Assembly: GCA_046350655.1 (NCBI GenBank)
Contig: JAXMAB010000005.1
Location: 1-64,000, forward strand
Reading direction: 5' to 3'
DNA from: JAEUHO01 sp046350655
GTDB lineage: Bacteria; Planctomycetota; PLA2; JAEUHO01
DNA length: 64,000 nucleotides
Under the pieces are notes generated by a model. That model saw only the letters and a list, made by a program, of their open reading frames with translations, was not told the origin of the DNA and searched no databases. Below, piece by piece: positions 41,770 through 51,058 of this stretch; the stretch's first letter is position 1, and each line of letters begins with the position of its first letter. The position numbers and the translations under genes were made by a program.

Positions 41770-42834
41770 TCACTTTGGAGGGGTCGCGGCGGCGGCCGGC
41801 GCCTCGAGGCGCGTCACGTGGAGCGCGCCGTCGCGTCCGACGACGAGGTGCGCGACGGTGGTCGCGCCGGCGCGCAGGCACGTCGGCACGGTGGACGTCG
41901 CGTCCACGACGACCTCGACCGCGCCGACGTGGGACGCCCCGTCCCAATGGCCGACGACGCAGAGCGGGCGGCCGACCGGCGTCGGCGCGGGCCGGCCGTC
42001 GTCGTCCCGCGCGCCGTCGGCGATCCACCGCGAGAGCCGCGCGATCGTCTCGGCGCACGCGTACGGCGGCCCGTCGGCCGGCATCCGCTCGACGGCGTCC
42101 TCCTTCATCGACGCGACGAGCGCGCTGGCCTCGGGTCGGCCGGGCACGACGGACACGCACGTGCCCCCCTCGATCGTCGCGGCGTACGTGTCGTACCGGA
42201 GGCCGCCCGGCGCGCAGGACGCCTCGCCCTCGTGGCACCGCACGCACTGCGCGGCGAGGATCGGCGCCACGTCGCGCCAGCGCAGCGGCGCGCCGTCGGC
42301 GACGGGCGGCGGCGTGCCCGCCCCGCTCGGAGTCGGCGGTGCGCCCGCGTCCGCGGCGCCCGGCGTCGGCGTCGCCGCCGGCGGCGCCGACGCGGCCGCG
42401 ACCGGCTCCGTCCCGCGGGCCGCCGCGACGGCCGGCCCCTCCGCGCCCGCCTCGATCCAGCGCTCGATCGTCCGGAGGTCGGCCTCCGGGAGCGGCTGGC
42501 CGTCCGTCGGCATCGCGGGCTTCGCGCGCCCGCGGATGCGCGCGGTCAGGGAGCCCTTCTCCGGGTGTCCGGCGACGAGCACCCCGCGCCCCGCGACGCC
42601 GCGACGGAGCGCGGGCCACGTGTCGAGCGCGAGCCCGCCGAGCGCGCGCCCCGCGCGATGGCACTTGACGCACGCCCGCTCGAAGACGACGCGGACGTCC
42701 GCCCACGTCGGCGGGGCGGCGTCGTCGGTGGCGTCCGCCGGGCGGCCCGCGGCGAGGGCGAGGAGGACGACGGACGGCAACACGGCGACGGACCACCACG
42801 CGCGGACGCGGTGCGACGGAGAGGGCGCGGACAT
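41770..42834 (-). CDS. Exported two-heme c-type cytochrome, planctomycete type
   Basis: 354 residues. Signal peptide SVAVLPSVVLLALAAG. Two CxxCH heme sites: C55/C58-H59 (CVKCH) in a cytochrome c-like domain with GHPEKGS and MPTDGQPLPEADLRTIERWI, and C197/C200-H201 (CVRCH) in a second copy with RMPADGPPYACAETIARLSRWI. A Pro/Ala linker of about 50 residues joins them. The C-terminal 80 residues form a strand-rich domain with extra cysteines. Periplasmic electron transfer expected; no oxidase or reductase is linked. Single gene. Confidence 0.8.
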   Translation of the reverse strand: MSAPSPSHRVRAWWSVAVLPSVVLLALAAGRPADATDDAAPPTWADVRVVFERACVKCHRAGRALGGLALDTWPALRRGVAGRGVLVAGHPEKGSLTARIRGRAKPAMPTDGQPLPEADLRTIERWIEAGAEGPAVAAARGTEPVAAASAPPAATPTPGAADAGAPPTPSGAGTPPPVADGAPLRWRDVAPILAAQCVRCHEGEASCAPGGLRYDTYAATIEGGTCVSVVPGRPEASALVASMKEDAVERMPADGPPYACAETIARLSRWIADGARDDDGRPAPTPVGRPLCVVGHWDGASHVGAVEVVVDATSTVPTCLRAGATTVAHLVVGRDGALHVTRLEAPAAAATPPK

Positions 42835-43005
42835 GGACGCTCCGGGACACCGCCGGCGCGCGACCCGCGAGGACCGCGCGCCCCCGGGACGTGGAGAGGC
42901 ACCTCCTCGCGTTCCAGGTACGTCGCCTCCCGCGACCGTCCGCGGCGCGGCGCCCGTGGAATGCGCTCAAGTCCGAGCCGCGGACGGCCGCCCCCCGCCG
43001 CCGCG

Positions 43006-46000
43006 TCAACGCGCGGCGGGCGGGTCGGACGGCGGCGGGCCGCCCGCGGCCGGTCCCGGCGCCGCGTCCGCCCGAGCGCCGTGCGCCACGCGCGCGACCT
43101 CCTCGAGGTCGAGCTCGGCGATCGCCCTCGCGGCCTCGCGTTCGTGGGCGCCCGAGCTGACGAAGCGCGACGTGAGGGCGTCGAAGAGGCTGTAGAGGGC
43201 GGGGACGACGAACAGCGTGAGCAGCGTCGAGACCATCACGCCGCCGACGACGGCGACCGCCATGGGCTGCCGGACCTCGCCGCCCGGCCCCTGGGCGAGG
43301 GCCGCGGGCAGCGCGCCCGCGAGCGTCGCCACCGTCGTCATCAGGATCGGGCGCAGGCGCGTCGGGCAGGCCTCGACGAGCGCGGCGGACGCGTCGAGGC
43401 CCGTCAGGCGGCGCTGGTTCGTGAAGTCCACGAGCAGGATCGAGTTCTTCTTCACGATGCCCATCAGCAGCACGAGGCCGATGAACGAGTAGAGGTTGAG
43501 CGAGAGCCCGGTCCACGCGAGCGCCGCCAGCGCCCCGGTCAGGCTGAACGGGAGCGCGATCAGCACCGTGATCGGGTGCACGAACGAGTTGAACTGGCTC
43601 GCGAGGATCATGTACGCGACGACGAGCCCGAGGAGCAGCGCGAAGTTGAGCTCGGCGAACGACTCCTTGAGCGCCGCCGACTGGCCGGAGAGCGCGGTCG
43701 TGTACCCGGGCGGCAGGAGCTCCTGCGCGATCCGCCGGGCCTCCTCGACCGCCGTCGCCTGCGACGCGCCCGTGGCGACGTTCGCGTTGATCGTGATGGC
43801 CCGCTCCCGGCCGCGGCGCGTGATCGCGAAGAGCGACTCGGTCGTCCGGACGTCGACGAGCGACGACAACGGCACGAGCGTGCCGTCGGCCGCGCGGACG
43901 CGCAGGAGGGCGAGGTCGCGCTCCCGCGTGCGCTGGTCCGAGAGCAGGCGGACGCGGATGTCGTACCGCCGGCCGCCGTCCTCGCGGGTGCCCGCGCGGA
44001 CGCCGCCGACGAGCACGTTGACGGCCTGCGCGATGTCCTCGACGCTGACGCCGGCGTGCGCGGCGCGCGCGCGGTCCGGCACGATCTGCGTCTCGGGCAT
44101 GCCGGCGCGGTAGTCGGAGTCGACGTCGGCGAAGAGGCGCTCGTCGGCCCGCATGCGCTCCATCACCTGCTGCGCGGCCGTCGCGAGCGTCCCCCAGTCG
44201 CGCCCGCGGATCGCGAGCTCGACCGGGAACCCGCGGCGGGCCGTGAACCCCTGCTGCGAGAGGTCCTGGAAGGCCGCGCGCCGCGCGGCGCCCTTCGACA
44301 GGAGCGGGCGCACCTCGTTGACGAACTCCTGCGACGAAAGGCGCCGCTGGTCGCGCGGGACGAGCTTGACGTTCAGGTTGCCGACGTTCACGAGGCCCAG
44401 GGAGAGGCCGCCGCCGATCGACATGAACACGTTCTCGACCTCGGGGCGCGCGAGGAGCACGTCCTCGCAGGCCCGCATCTCGGCGTCCGTGAGGTCGATC
44501 GACGCGCTGGCCGGGGTCTGCACGCGCACCTGCACGCGCGAGAGGTCCTGCGACGGCGTCAGCTCGCGGCGGAGCGTGCCGAGGAAGTGGAACGACCCCG
44601 CGAACACCGCGACGCCGAGGAGCACGATCGGCACGCGCCAGCGGAGCACCGTCGGCAGCGCGCGCCGGTAGGCCGCCGCCATCCCGTCGAACGCCGCCTC
44701 GACGGCGCGCCCGAGGCGCGTCGTCCGCCGGCCCACCGCCAGGAACTGCGAGCACCGCGACGGCGTCAGCGTCAACGCCTCGAGCAGCGAGAGCATGACC
44801 GCGACGGAGATCGTGACGCCGAACTGGAAGAAGAAGCGGCCCACGATGCCGCGCATGAACGCGACGGGCAGGAAGATCGCGACGATGGCCGCCGACGCGG
44901 CGAGCGCCGCGAACGAGATCTCGCGCGCGCCCGCGACCGCCGCCCGGACGCGGCCCTCGCCGTGCTCGGCCCGCCGGAAGATGTTCTCGAGCACCATGAT
45001 GGCGTCGTCCACGACGATGCCGACGGCGAGCGAGAGGCCGAGCAGCGTGAACGTGTTCAGCGTGAAGCCCAGGAAGTGCATCACGGCGAACGTCCCGACG
45101 ATCGAGGTCGGGATCGACAGCAGCACGTTGATCGTCGAGGAGATGGAGCCCAGGAACAGCCAGCAGACGAGCGCCGTCAGCAGGACCGCCAGGATCAGCG
45201 TCAGCTCGATCTCGTGGATCGACTCCTCGACCGGCGTCGTCGAGTCGAACACGATCGCGACGTCCACGCCCTCGGGGAGCGTCGGCCTGAGCTCCTTCAG
45301 GCGCTCCTGCACGCCGTGGGCGATCGCGACGGCGTTGGCCCCGCGCTGCTTGCGCACCCCGAGGCCCTGCGCGGGCTGCCCGTTGTTCCGCGCGATCACG
45401 CGCCGGTCCTCGAGCCCGTCCTCGACGGTGGCGACGTCCGCGAGCGTCGTGACGGTCCCCTCGCGCTCCGCGACCACGAGCGCGCGGAACTCGTCGACGC
45501 CGTGCGCCTCGCCGCGCAGGCGGACGTTGAGCTCGCGGTCGCGGCCCTCGAAGCGGCCGGCGGGCAGCTCGACGTGCTGCCGCTCGAGCGCGCGGACGAC
45601 GTCCGCGGCCGTGACGTTGCGCGCGTCCATGCGGACGGCGTCGAGCCACACGCGCAGGCTCCGCTCGCGGTAGCCGCCGAGGAGGATCTCGCCGACGCCG
45701 GGCACCGTCTGGAGCCGCTCCCTCACCCGCCGCGCGAGCTCCGCCAGCTCCTGCGGCGGCCGCAGCCCGGTCACCGCGGCCCAGAGGATCGGCTGGTCCT
45801 CGGGGTTGCTCTTCGTGATCACCGGCGGGTCGAGGGCCCGGGGCAGGCGGCGCTGGGCCTGCGCCACGCGCGTCTGCGTCTCCTGCAGCGCCGCGTCGAT
45901 GTCGCGGCCGACCTCGAACTCGAGCGTGACGGTCGCGCGCCCCTGCTGGCTCGAGGACGAGATGTCCACGATGCCCTCGACGCTCATGCACGCGTCCTCG

Positions 46001-46200
46001 ACCAGCTCGACGACGTCGGTCTCCATCGTCTCGGGCGACGCGCCCTCGAGGGTCAACGAGACCGTGACCTGCGGGAAGTCGACGTCGGGCATCTGGCTGA
46101 CGCCCAGCTCCCGGAAGCCGAGGGCCCCGAACACGATCAGGCCCGCCATCAGCATCCACGCGAAGACGGGCTTGCGGACCGCGGCGTCGGACAGCCTCAT
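43006..46200 (-). CDS. RND-family efflux transporter, inner-membrane subunit
   Basis: 1064 residues, normal for AcrB/MexB/MdtB-type HAE-1 pumps. First helix KPVFAWMLMAGLIVFGALGF. Periplasmic loop with GASPETMETDVVELVEDACM. Proton-relay helix FTLLGLSLAVGIVVDDAIMVLENIFRR (two Asp), repeated features such as GLVLLMGIVKKNSILLVDFT, and PSRCSQF. A proton-driven exporter of lipophilic compounds working with the adaptor encoded just upstream; the ATGA overlap shows coupled translation. No TolC-type outer-membrane gene lies beside it, so an unlinked channel is needed. Confidence 0.93.
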   Translation of the reverse strand: MRLSDAAVRKPVFAWMLMAGLIVFGALGFRELGVSQMPDVDFPQVTVSLTLEGASPETMETDVVELVEDACMSVEGIVDISSSSQQGRATVTLEFEVGRDIDAALQETQTRVAQAQRRLPRALDPPVITKSNPEDQPILWAAVTGLRPPQELAELARRVRERLQTVPGVGEILLGGYRERSLRVWLDAVRMDARNVTAADVVRALERQHVELPAGRFEGRDRELNVRLRGEAHGVDEFRALVVAEREGTVTTLADVATVEDGLEDRRVIARNNGQPAQGLGVRKQRGANAVAIAHGVQERLKELRPTLPEGVDVAIVFDSTTPVEESIHEIELTLILAVLLTALVCWLFLGSISSTINVLLSIPTSIVGTFAVMHFLGFTLNTFTLLGLSLAVGIVVDDAIMVLENIFRRAEHGEGRVRAAVAGAREISFAALAASAAIVAIFLPVAFMRGIVGRFFFQFGVTISVAVMLSLLEALTLTPSRCSQFLAVGRRTTRLGRAVEAAFDGMAAAYRRALPTVLRWRVPIVLLGVAVFAGSFHFLGTLRRELTPSQDLSRVQVRVQTPASASIDLTDAEMRACEDVLLARPEVENVFMSIGGGLSLGLVNVGNLNVKLVPRDQRRLSSQEFVNEVRPLLSKGAARRAAFQDLSQQGFTARRGFPVELAIRGRDWGTLATAAQQVMERMRADERLFADVDSDYRAGMPETQIVPDRARAAHAGVSVEDIAQAVNVLVGGVRAGTREDGGRRYDIRVRLLSDQRTRERDLALLRVRAADGTLVPLSSLVDVRTTESLFAITRRGRERAITINANVATGASQATAVEEARRIAQELLPPGYTTALSGQSAALKESFAELNFALLLGLVVAYMILASQFNSFVHPITVLIALPFSLTGALAALAWTGLSLNLYSFIGLVLLMGIVKKNSILLVDFTNQRRLTGLDASAALVEACPTRLRPILMTTVATLAGALPAALAQGPGGEVRQPMAVAVVGGVMVSTLLTLFVVPALYSLFDALTSRFVSSGAHEREAARAIAELDLEEVARVAHGARADAAPGPAAGGPPPSDPPAAR

Positions 46201-47639
46201 TTGCCGCCCATCGCCGCATCCATCGCCGCGTCCGGCGGGCCGTTCGCGGGCCCCGCCGCCGCCCCCGCCGCCTTGCCGGCCGTCGGGTCGACCACCGCCA
46301 CCGCGGTCCCGTCCGCGAGGACGTTGCCCCCGCGCACGACGATCGCGTCGCCCTCCTTCAGGCCCGCCACGACCTCGACGAGCCCGTCGCGCGTGCGCAG
46401 GCCGAGCGTGAGGACGCGCGCCTTCGCCTTGCCGTCGTCGACGACGAACGCGAGCCAGCCCTTCTCGCCGGGCTGCAGGGCCGCCTCCGGCACCGCGATG
46501 GCCCGCGCCCGCTTCGTCTCGACCGACACCGTCGCGTAGTAGCCCGGCCGGAGCGTCGGGTCGGGCGACGGCAGCTCCGCCAGGCACTCGACCATCCGCG
46601 TGACCGCGCTCGCCGTCTCGTCGACGTGCACGAGCGTCGCGGGGTGGACGCGGTCGCCGAGCGACGGCACCACGACGCCCGCGGGCATCCCCGCCGCCAC
46701 GCGCGCCGACTCGGGCTCCGTGACGCGGAACCGCACCCGCAGGCGCGTGCGGTCCACGATCTCCGCGATCGCGTCGCCCGCGCGCAGGTACTGGCCCACG
46801 TTGGCGTGCCGGCGGCGCACGACCCCGCGCAGCGGCGAGCGGACCACGGTGTCCTCGGCGGTGCGCACCGCGATCGCGAGCCGCGACTCGGCCTGCGCGA
46901 CCTCGGCCTCCGCCTCGACGACGGCCGCCTTCGCGACCCCGAGCGCGCCCTCGGCCTCCTGCTTCGCGCCCTCGGCCTCGCGGTGCGCCGCCTGCGCGAC
47001 GCCGACCGCGTCGCGCCGCCGGTCCACCTGCGCGCGCATCTGCGCGACCTCCTCCACCGACACGGCCCCGGGCGACGACTTCCGCAGGTCCTCGCGCCGC
47101 GCGAGCATCTCCTGGCCCTCGCGCAGGTCGGTGCTCGCCGCGCTCGTGAGCGCCGACGCGCGCTCGACGCCCGCCGCCGCGCGCGTGACCGCCGCCTCCG
47201 CCCGCGGGACCGCGGCCGCGGCCGTCGCCACGGCGGCCCGCGCCTGCGCCACCGACTTCTCGGCCTCCGCCTGGGCGAGCAGCCGGCGCGAGCGGTCGAC
47301 GACGGCGAGCTCGGTCGTCGTCTCGACCAGCGAGCCCTCGTCGAAGCCGAGCGACTCGACGACGCCGTCCACCCGCGCGGGGACCGTCACCACCTGGTAC
47401 GCCTCGAGCGAGCCCGTCCCCTCGACGACGTACACGAGGTCGCGCGGGGCGACCGTCGCGACGACCACCGGCGCGGTGCGCGTGGGCCGGGGCTTCGCCT
47501 TGGCCTCCTCGCCGCCGCCGCAGGCCGCGAGCGCCGCCGCGAGCACGAGCGCGGCCGCGCCGCGCACGCCGCGGAGCCGCGCGACCGCCTGCGGCGACCC
47601 GGGACGGACCCTCCCTGCGGCGATCGTGAGCGTGCCCAT
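46197..47639 (-). CDS. RND efflux periplasmic adaptor (membrane fusion) lipoprotein
   Basis: 480 residues. Lipobox AALAAC with Cys40 and a poly-Gly follow-up. Barrel-sandwich halves VVVATVAPRDLVYVVEGTGS and RSPLRGVVRRRHANVGQYL flank a very long alanine/arginine-rich coiled-coil hairpin (about residues 120-265), longer than in AcrA. Beta-barrel and membrane-proximal domains follow (VRFRVTEPESARVAAGMPAG). It links the pump to an outer-membrane channel. First gene of the two-gene operon; overlaps the pump start as ATGA. No regulator is adjacent. Confidence 0.9.
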   Translation of the reverse strand: MGTLTIAAGRVRPGSPQAVARLRGVRGAAALVLAAALAACGGGEEAKAKPRPTRTAPVVVATVAPRDLVYVVEGTGSLEAYQVVTVPARVDGVVESLGFDEGSLVETTTELAVVDRSRRLLAQAEAEKSVAQARAAVATAAAAVPRAEAAVTRAAAGVERASALTSAASTDLREGQEMLARREDLRKSSPGAVSVEEVAQMRAQVDRRRDAVGVAQAAHREAEGAKQEAEGALGVAKAAVVEAEAEVAQAESRLAIAVRTAEDTVVRSPLRGVVRRRHANVGQYLRAGDAIAEIVDRTRLRVRFRVTEPESARVAAGMPAGVVVPSLGDRVHPATLVHVDETASAVTRMVECLAELPSPDPTLRPGYYATVSVETKRARAIAVPEAALQPGEKGWLAFVVDDGKAKARVLTLGLRTRDGLVEVVAGLKEGDAIVVRGGNVLADGTAVAVVDPTAGKAAGAAAGPANGPPDAAMDAAMGGK

Positions 47640-47756
47640 GGGAGGACGTTGTCCTCCCCGGCAGGGTTCGTCCAGCGTCTTCCCCGGCGCGCGGCCGGGC
47701 ACGCGCGCCATCGCGGGACCACCGCCCCGCCGTGCCCGCGGTCGGACCGCGGGGCC

Positions 47757-47800
47757 CGCGAGGCCCGCCCGCCGTCGTCGGCGGCACGCGGGCCTCGCGG
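47757..47800. repeat. Two facing copies of the dispersed repeat
   Basis: GCGAGGCCCGCC at 47758-47769 and the complement form GCGGGCCTCGCGGTCCC at 47788-47804, in the 262-bp gap between the divergent adaptor and cyclase genes. The inverted arrangement could fold into a cruciform. Confidence 0.55.
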
Positions 47801-47901
47801 TCCCTCGCCCCGGGACGCGTCCGGACGGGCGGTGCCGCGGCACGCGACGGCTCGGGCGCGGCGAGCGCGGCCCGCCGCCCGGCCACCGCTATGATCGCGC
47901 C

Positions 47902-48840
47902 GTGCCGACGCTGCGCTCCCTCTCCGACGGTCTCGCCACCGAGGTCCTCGACGGCGAGACGCTGCTCGCGGCGCTCGTCCGCGCCCGCGTGCCCGTGGCC
48001 CACGCGTGCGGCGGGCTCGCGAGGTGCTCGACCTGCCGCGTGCGGGTCGTGGGCGGCCTCGACGCCTGCACCCCCCGCACCGACGACGAGCGGGCCATCG
48101 CCACGCGGCTGGGCCTCGAGGACGCCGTGCGGCTCGCCTGCCAGACGCGGGCGACCGGCGACGTCGAGGTGCGGCGGCTGGTCCTCGACCCCGAGGACTA
48201 CGAGCTGACGAAGCAGTTCACCGCGCGGCCCGCGGGCGACGGCCCGCCGCGCGCGTCCATGGGCCGCGAGGCGCCCGTCGCGGTGCTGTTCGCCGACGTG
48301 GCGGGGTTCACGGGCCTGTCGGAGCGGCTGCCCGCGTACGACGTCGTCCACGTGCTGCACCGGTGGTTCCACCTCGCGACGACCGTCGTGGACGGGCTCG
48401 GCGGGCGCGTCGACAACTACATGGGCGACGGCCTGCTGGCGGTCTTCGCGGGCGAGGGGCCCGCGCCGGCGCGCGCCGCGGTGCGCGCGGCGCTCGGGCT
48501 CCTCGAGGCGTCGGACCGGATGGCGGCGTACCTCGCGACCGCCTACGGGCAGCCGTTCGCCGTGCGCATCGGGGTCCACGCGGGCGTCGTCGTGGTGGGC
48601 TCGCCGACGCCGTGGCACCGCGAGCGCGACACCGTGATCGGCGACGTCGTCAACTTCGCCAGCCGCATCGAGGCGGCGAACAAGGAGCTCGGGAGCCGGC
48701 TGCTCGTGTCGGACGTCGTCTGGGCCGACGTCGCCGACGAGGCCGTGGCGGGCCGTCGCGTGGAGGTCGAGATCCGCGGCAAGCAGGGCGTCCACGCGCT
48801 CGTAGAGGTCCTTTCCCTCACCGCTCCGCCGCCGGCGTGA
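47902..48840 (+). CDS. [2Fe-2S] ferredoxin-class III nucleotide cyclase fusion
   Basis: 312 residues from a GTG. Residues 1-95 are a plant/adrenodoxin-type ferredoxin: C36-x5-C42-x2-C45 (CGGLARCSTC) and C80 (RLACQ). After a linker, residues 124-310 are a class III adenylate/guanylate cyclase: VAVLFADVAGFTGLS with metal Asp132, NYMGDGLLAVF with metal Asp176, then VRIGVHAGVVVVGSP and GDVVNFASRIEAANKE. Cytoplasmic; the cluster could let redox state or iron supply govern cAMP formation. Adenylate versus guanylate specificity is not clear. Divergent from the efflux operon. Confidence 0.88.
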   Translation: MPTLRSLSDGLATEVLDGETLLAALVRARVPVAHACGGLARCSTCRVRVVGGLDACTPRTDDERAIATRLGLEDAVRLACQTRATGDVEVRRLVLDPEDYELTKQFTARPAGDGPPRASMGREAPVAVLFADVAGFTGLSERLPAYDVVHVLHRWFHLATTVVDGLGGRVDNYMGDGLLAVFAGEGPAPARAAVRAALGLLEASDRMAAYLATAYGQPFAVRIGVHAGVVVVGSPTPWHRERDTVIGDVVNFASRIEAANKELGSRLLVSDVVWADVADEAVAGRRVEVEIRGKQGVHALVEVLSLTAPPPA

Positions 48841-48903
48841 CGCGCGAGTTCGACCGCACGCCGCGGGACGCGGGGCCCGCGCGCCCCGCGTAGGGTGCGT
48901 CGC

Positions 48904-50041
48904 ATGCGCCCGCCGCCCCTCCCCCGACCGCCCGCCGCGCCGCGGCCCCCCGCCGCGGCGGCCCTCGTCGAGGCCGATCCCCGCTGGGCCCGCGTGCTCG
49001 CGCGCGACCCGGCCGCCGACGGCGCGTTCGTGTACGCGGTCCGCACGACGGGCGTGTGCTGCCGGCCGTCGTGCCCGTCGCGGCGGCCGCGGCCGGAGCA
49101 CGTCGAGTTCCACGCCGACGTCGCCGCGGCGCGGGCGGCGGGGTTCCGCGCGTGCCGGCGCTGCGCCCCCGAGGGGCCCGCGCCGGCCGACGTGCGCGCC
49201 GCCCGCGTCGCCGCGCTGTGCCGGCGCCTCGAACGCGACGGCCCCACGCCGACGCTCGCCGACCTCGGCCGCCTCGTGGGGCTCTCGCCGTTCCACGTCG
49301 CGCGCGTGTTCCGCGCGGCGACGGGCGTGACGGTCCGCGCGTACGCCGCGGCGCACCGCGCGCGCCGCGCGCGGGCCACGCTGCGGACCCGCCCGACCGT
49401 GGCCGCGGCGCACGCGGCCGCGGGCTACGGCTCGGCCTCGCGGTTCTACGCGACCGCCGCCGCGCGTCTCGGCATGACGCCGCGCGCCTACCGCGCCGGC
49501 GGCGCCGGCCTCGAGCTGCGCTACGCGACCGCGCCCTGCGACCTCGGCACCGTGCTCGTCGCGGCCACGCCGCGCGGGATCGCGGCGATCCTCCTCGGCG
49601 ACGCGGACGGCCCGCTCGTGCGCGACCTCGCGCGGCGCTTCCCGCGCGCGACGCGCGTGCGCGACGCGGCGGGCCTCGCGTCCCGCGTGCGCGACGTCGT
49701 CCGCGCGGTGGCGGAGCCGCGCCTCGCGGCGCGTCTCCCGCTCGACGTGCGCGGGACGGCGTTCCAGCAGCGCGTGTGGGCGGCGCTCGCGGCGGTGCCC
49801 GCCGGCGCGACGACGACGTACGCGGCGGTCGCGCGCGCTCGGCGCGCCGCGCGCGGTGCGCGCCGTGGCCGGCGCGTGCGCGGCCAATCCCGTCGCCGTC
49901 GCGATCCCGTGCCATCGCGTGCGGCGCTCGGACGGCGCGCTCGCGGGCTATCGCTGGGGCGTCGCGCGCAAACGCGCCCTGCTCGCGCGCGAGGCCGTCG
50001 CGACGACCGGGGGCCCCCGTCGCGCGCCCCCCGGTGGGTGA
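48904..50041 (+). CDS. ada: Ada DNA repair regulator/methyltransferase, frameshifted
   Basis: N-terminal Ada domain with the four zinc cysteines (TGVCCRPSC and FRACRRC; the first is the phosphotriester acceptor). AraC helix-turn-helix about 105-195 (TLADLGRLVGLSPFHVARVFR). Methyltransferase from about 205 (FQQRVWAALAAVPAGATTTYAA). Then the frame breaks in a GC dinucleotide run at about 49829-49840. The other frame continues as ALGAPRAVRAVAGACAANPV and IPCHRVRRSDGALAGYRWG, holding the acceptor Cys of PCHRV, to a stop at 50041. Two missing bases explain the shift. A normal Ada otherwise; either a fresh pseudogene or a sequence error. Confidence 0.85.
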
Positions 50042-50577
50042 ATCCCGGCCCACGCGCCGCGATCCATGCAACAATGCGCCGCGTCGAACGGGTCCACGGG
50101 CCCGTCCGGCGTTCGAGTTGCTCTCCGTTCGCTGATCCAGGTGCGTCCGCACCCACGACGACGATCGCCAGGCCGATTCGATGCGGCCCTTCGTCGGAGT
50201 TCGGATCACGCCTCGCGCCCCCCGCTCACGCCGTCTCGCGCGTCCTCACGGTCGTGTCCGCGCTCGCGCGTCCGGATCCACGGGCCGTGCGGGCGGCCGA
50301 CGGTCCATGGGCCCCGGCGGCTGCGCGGGCCCGCGCGTCGCGCCGGGCCCCTCCGACGGCTCCGCGCCTTCGTGCGCCTTCCCTTCGTGCTCCCTTTCTT
50401 CGTGCGTCGAGCGGCGCGTCCCGCGCCGCCCCACGCCCACGCGGTCCTCTGTGGGTCCGCGTGCTCTGCGATGGATGCTCGGTGAAGCACCGGCCGTCCT
50501 GCTCCGACGGGAGGCCCGCGGCCTCCACTCGACCGGAGTCCTTCCGTACGGCCGCGTTGAGTTCAACGAAAGCAATC
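50042..50577. other. 536-bp leader upstream of the RRM gene
   Basis: No supported gene. Just before the RRM start a small hairpin (GTTGA-GT-TCAAC, 50555-50566) sits near the ribosome binding region. Long untranslated leaders are common for cold-inducible RNA-binding proteins, so regulation at the RNA level is possible. Otherwise ordinary non-coding sequence. Confidence 0.5.
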
Positions 50578-50910
50578 ATGGGTAAGCGAATCTACTGCGG
50601 CAACCTCTCCTTCCAGTCCAGCCAGGACGACGTCCGCGCGCTCTTCTCGGCGCACGGCGAGGTCACCGACGTCCACATGGTCATGGACCGCGAGACGGGC
50701 CGCCCGCGCGGCTTCGCGTTCGTGGAGATGGCGACCGACGAGCAGGCCAAGGCGGCGATCCAGGCCCTCGACGGCCACTCGGCCGGCGGCCGCAACCTGA
50801 AGGTCAACGAGGCCCAGGCGCGCGAGGAGCGCGGCGGCGGCGGTGGCGGCTACGGCGGCGGCGGCGGTGGCGGCGGCTACGGCGGCGGCTCGCGCGGCGG
50901 CCGGTACTAG
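50578..50910 (+). CDS. Glycine-rich RRM RNA-binding protein
   Basis: 110 residues. One RNA recognition motif with RNP2 RIYCGNLSF at residues 4-12 and RNP1 RGFAFVEMA near residue 44, both with the aromatic residues that stack on RNA. After residue 85 a Gly/Tyr/Arg tail (GGGGGYGGGG repeats, then SRGGRY) resembles the glycine-rich proteins of cyanobacteria and plants. Binds single-stranded RNA, often as a cold-shock chaperone. Three tandem hairpins follow the stop. No partner gene. Confidence 0.9.
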   Translation: MGKRIYCGNLSFQSSQDDVRALFSAHGEVTDVHMVMDRETGRPRGFAFVEMATDEQAKAAIQALDGHSAGGRNLKVNEAQAREERGGGGGGYGGGGGGGGYGGGSRGGRY

Positions 50911-50924
50911 TTCCTCCGCGCAGG

Positions 50925-51016
50925 GCGAGGCGGTCCGCCGCCTCGCTCTGCCGCTCGGGGCGAGGCGGTCCCCCGCCTCGCTCCGCCGCATCGGGCGAGG
51001 CGGACCCCCGCCTCGC
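50925..51016 (+). repeat. Three identical hairpins spaced exactly 35 bp apart
   Basis: GCGAGGCGG pairs with CCGCCTCGC across a four-base loop at 50925-50946, 50960-50981 and 50995-51016. Stems are identical; only loops (TCCG, TCCC, ACCC) and linkers vary. It starts 15 bases past the RRM stop. It could act as a serial terminator, an RNA-stabilising 3' end or a protein-binding array. Confidence 0.85.
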
Positions 51017-51058
51017 CCCGAGTCCTCCGCACCTCGCGCCCGGCCCCGGGACCCCCAC

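Noticed and set aside
41770..42834. Cytochrome as part of the efflux operon
   Set aside because: It is in the same direction but 170 bp away beyond the RND gene's end, with its own start region; no functional link seen.
47751..47804. Inverted repeat pair as a riboswitch or attenuator
   Set aside because: It lies between divergent genes and its halves are members of the dispersed repeat, so a specific RNA switch is not supported.
43006..49887. Very long minus-strand open frame running past the RND pump start
   Set aside because: Only 43006-46200 reads as protein; the remainder is antisense to, or out of frame with, the adaptor and cyclase genes and is open because stops are rare in such GC-rich DNA.
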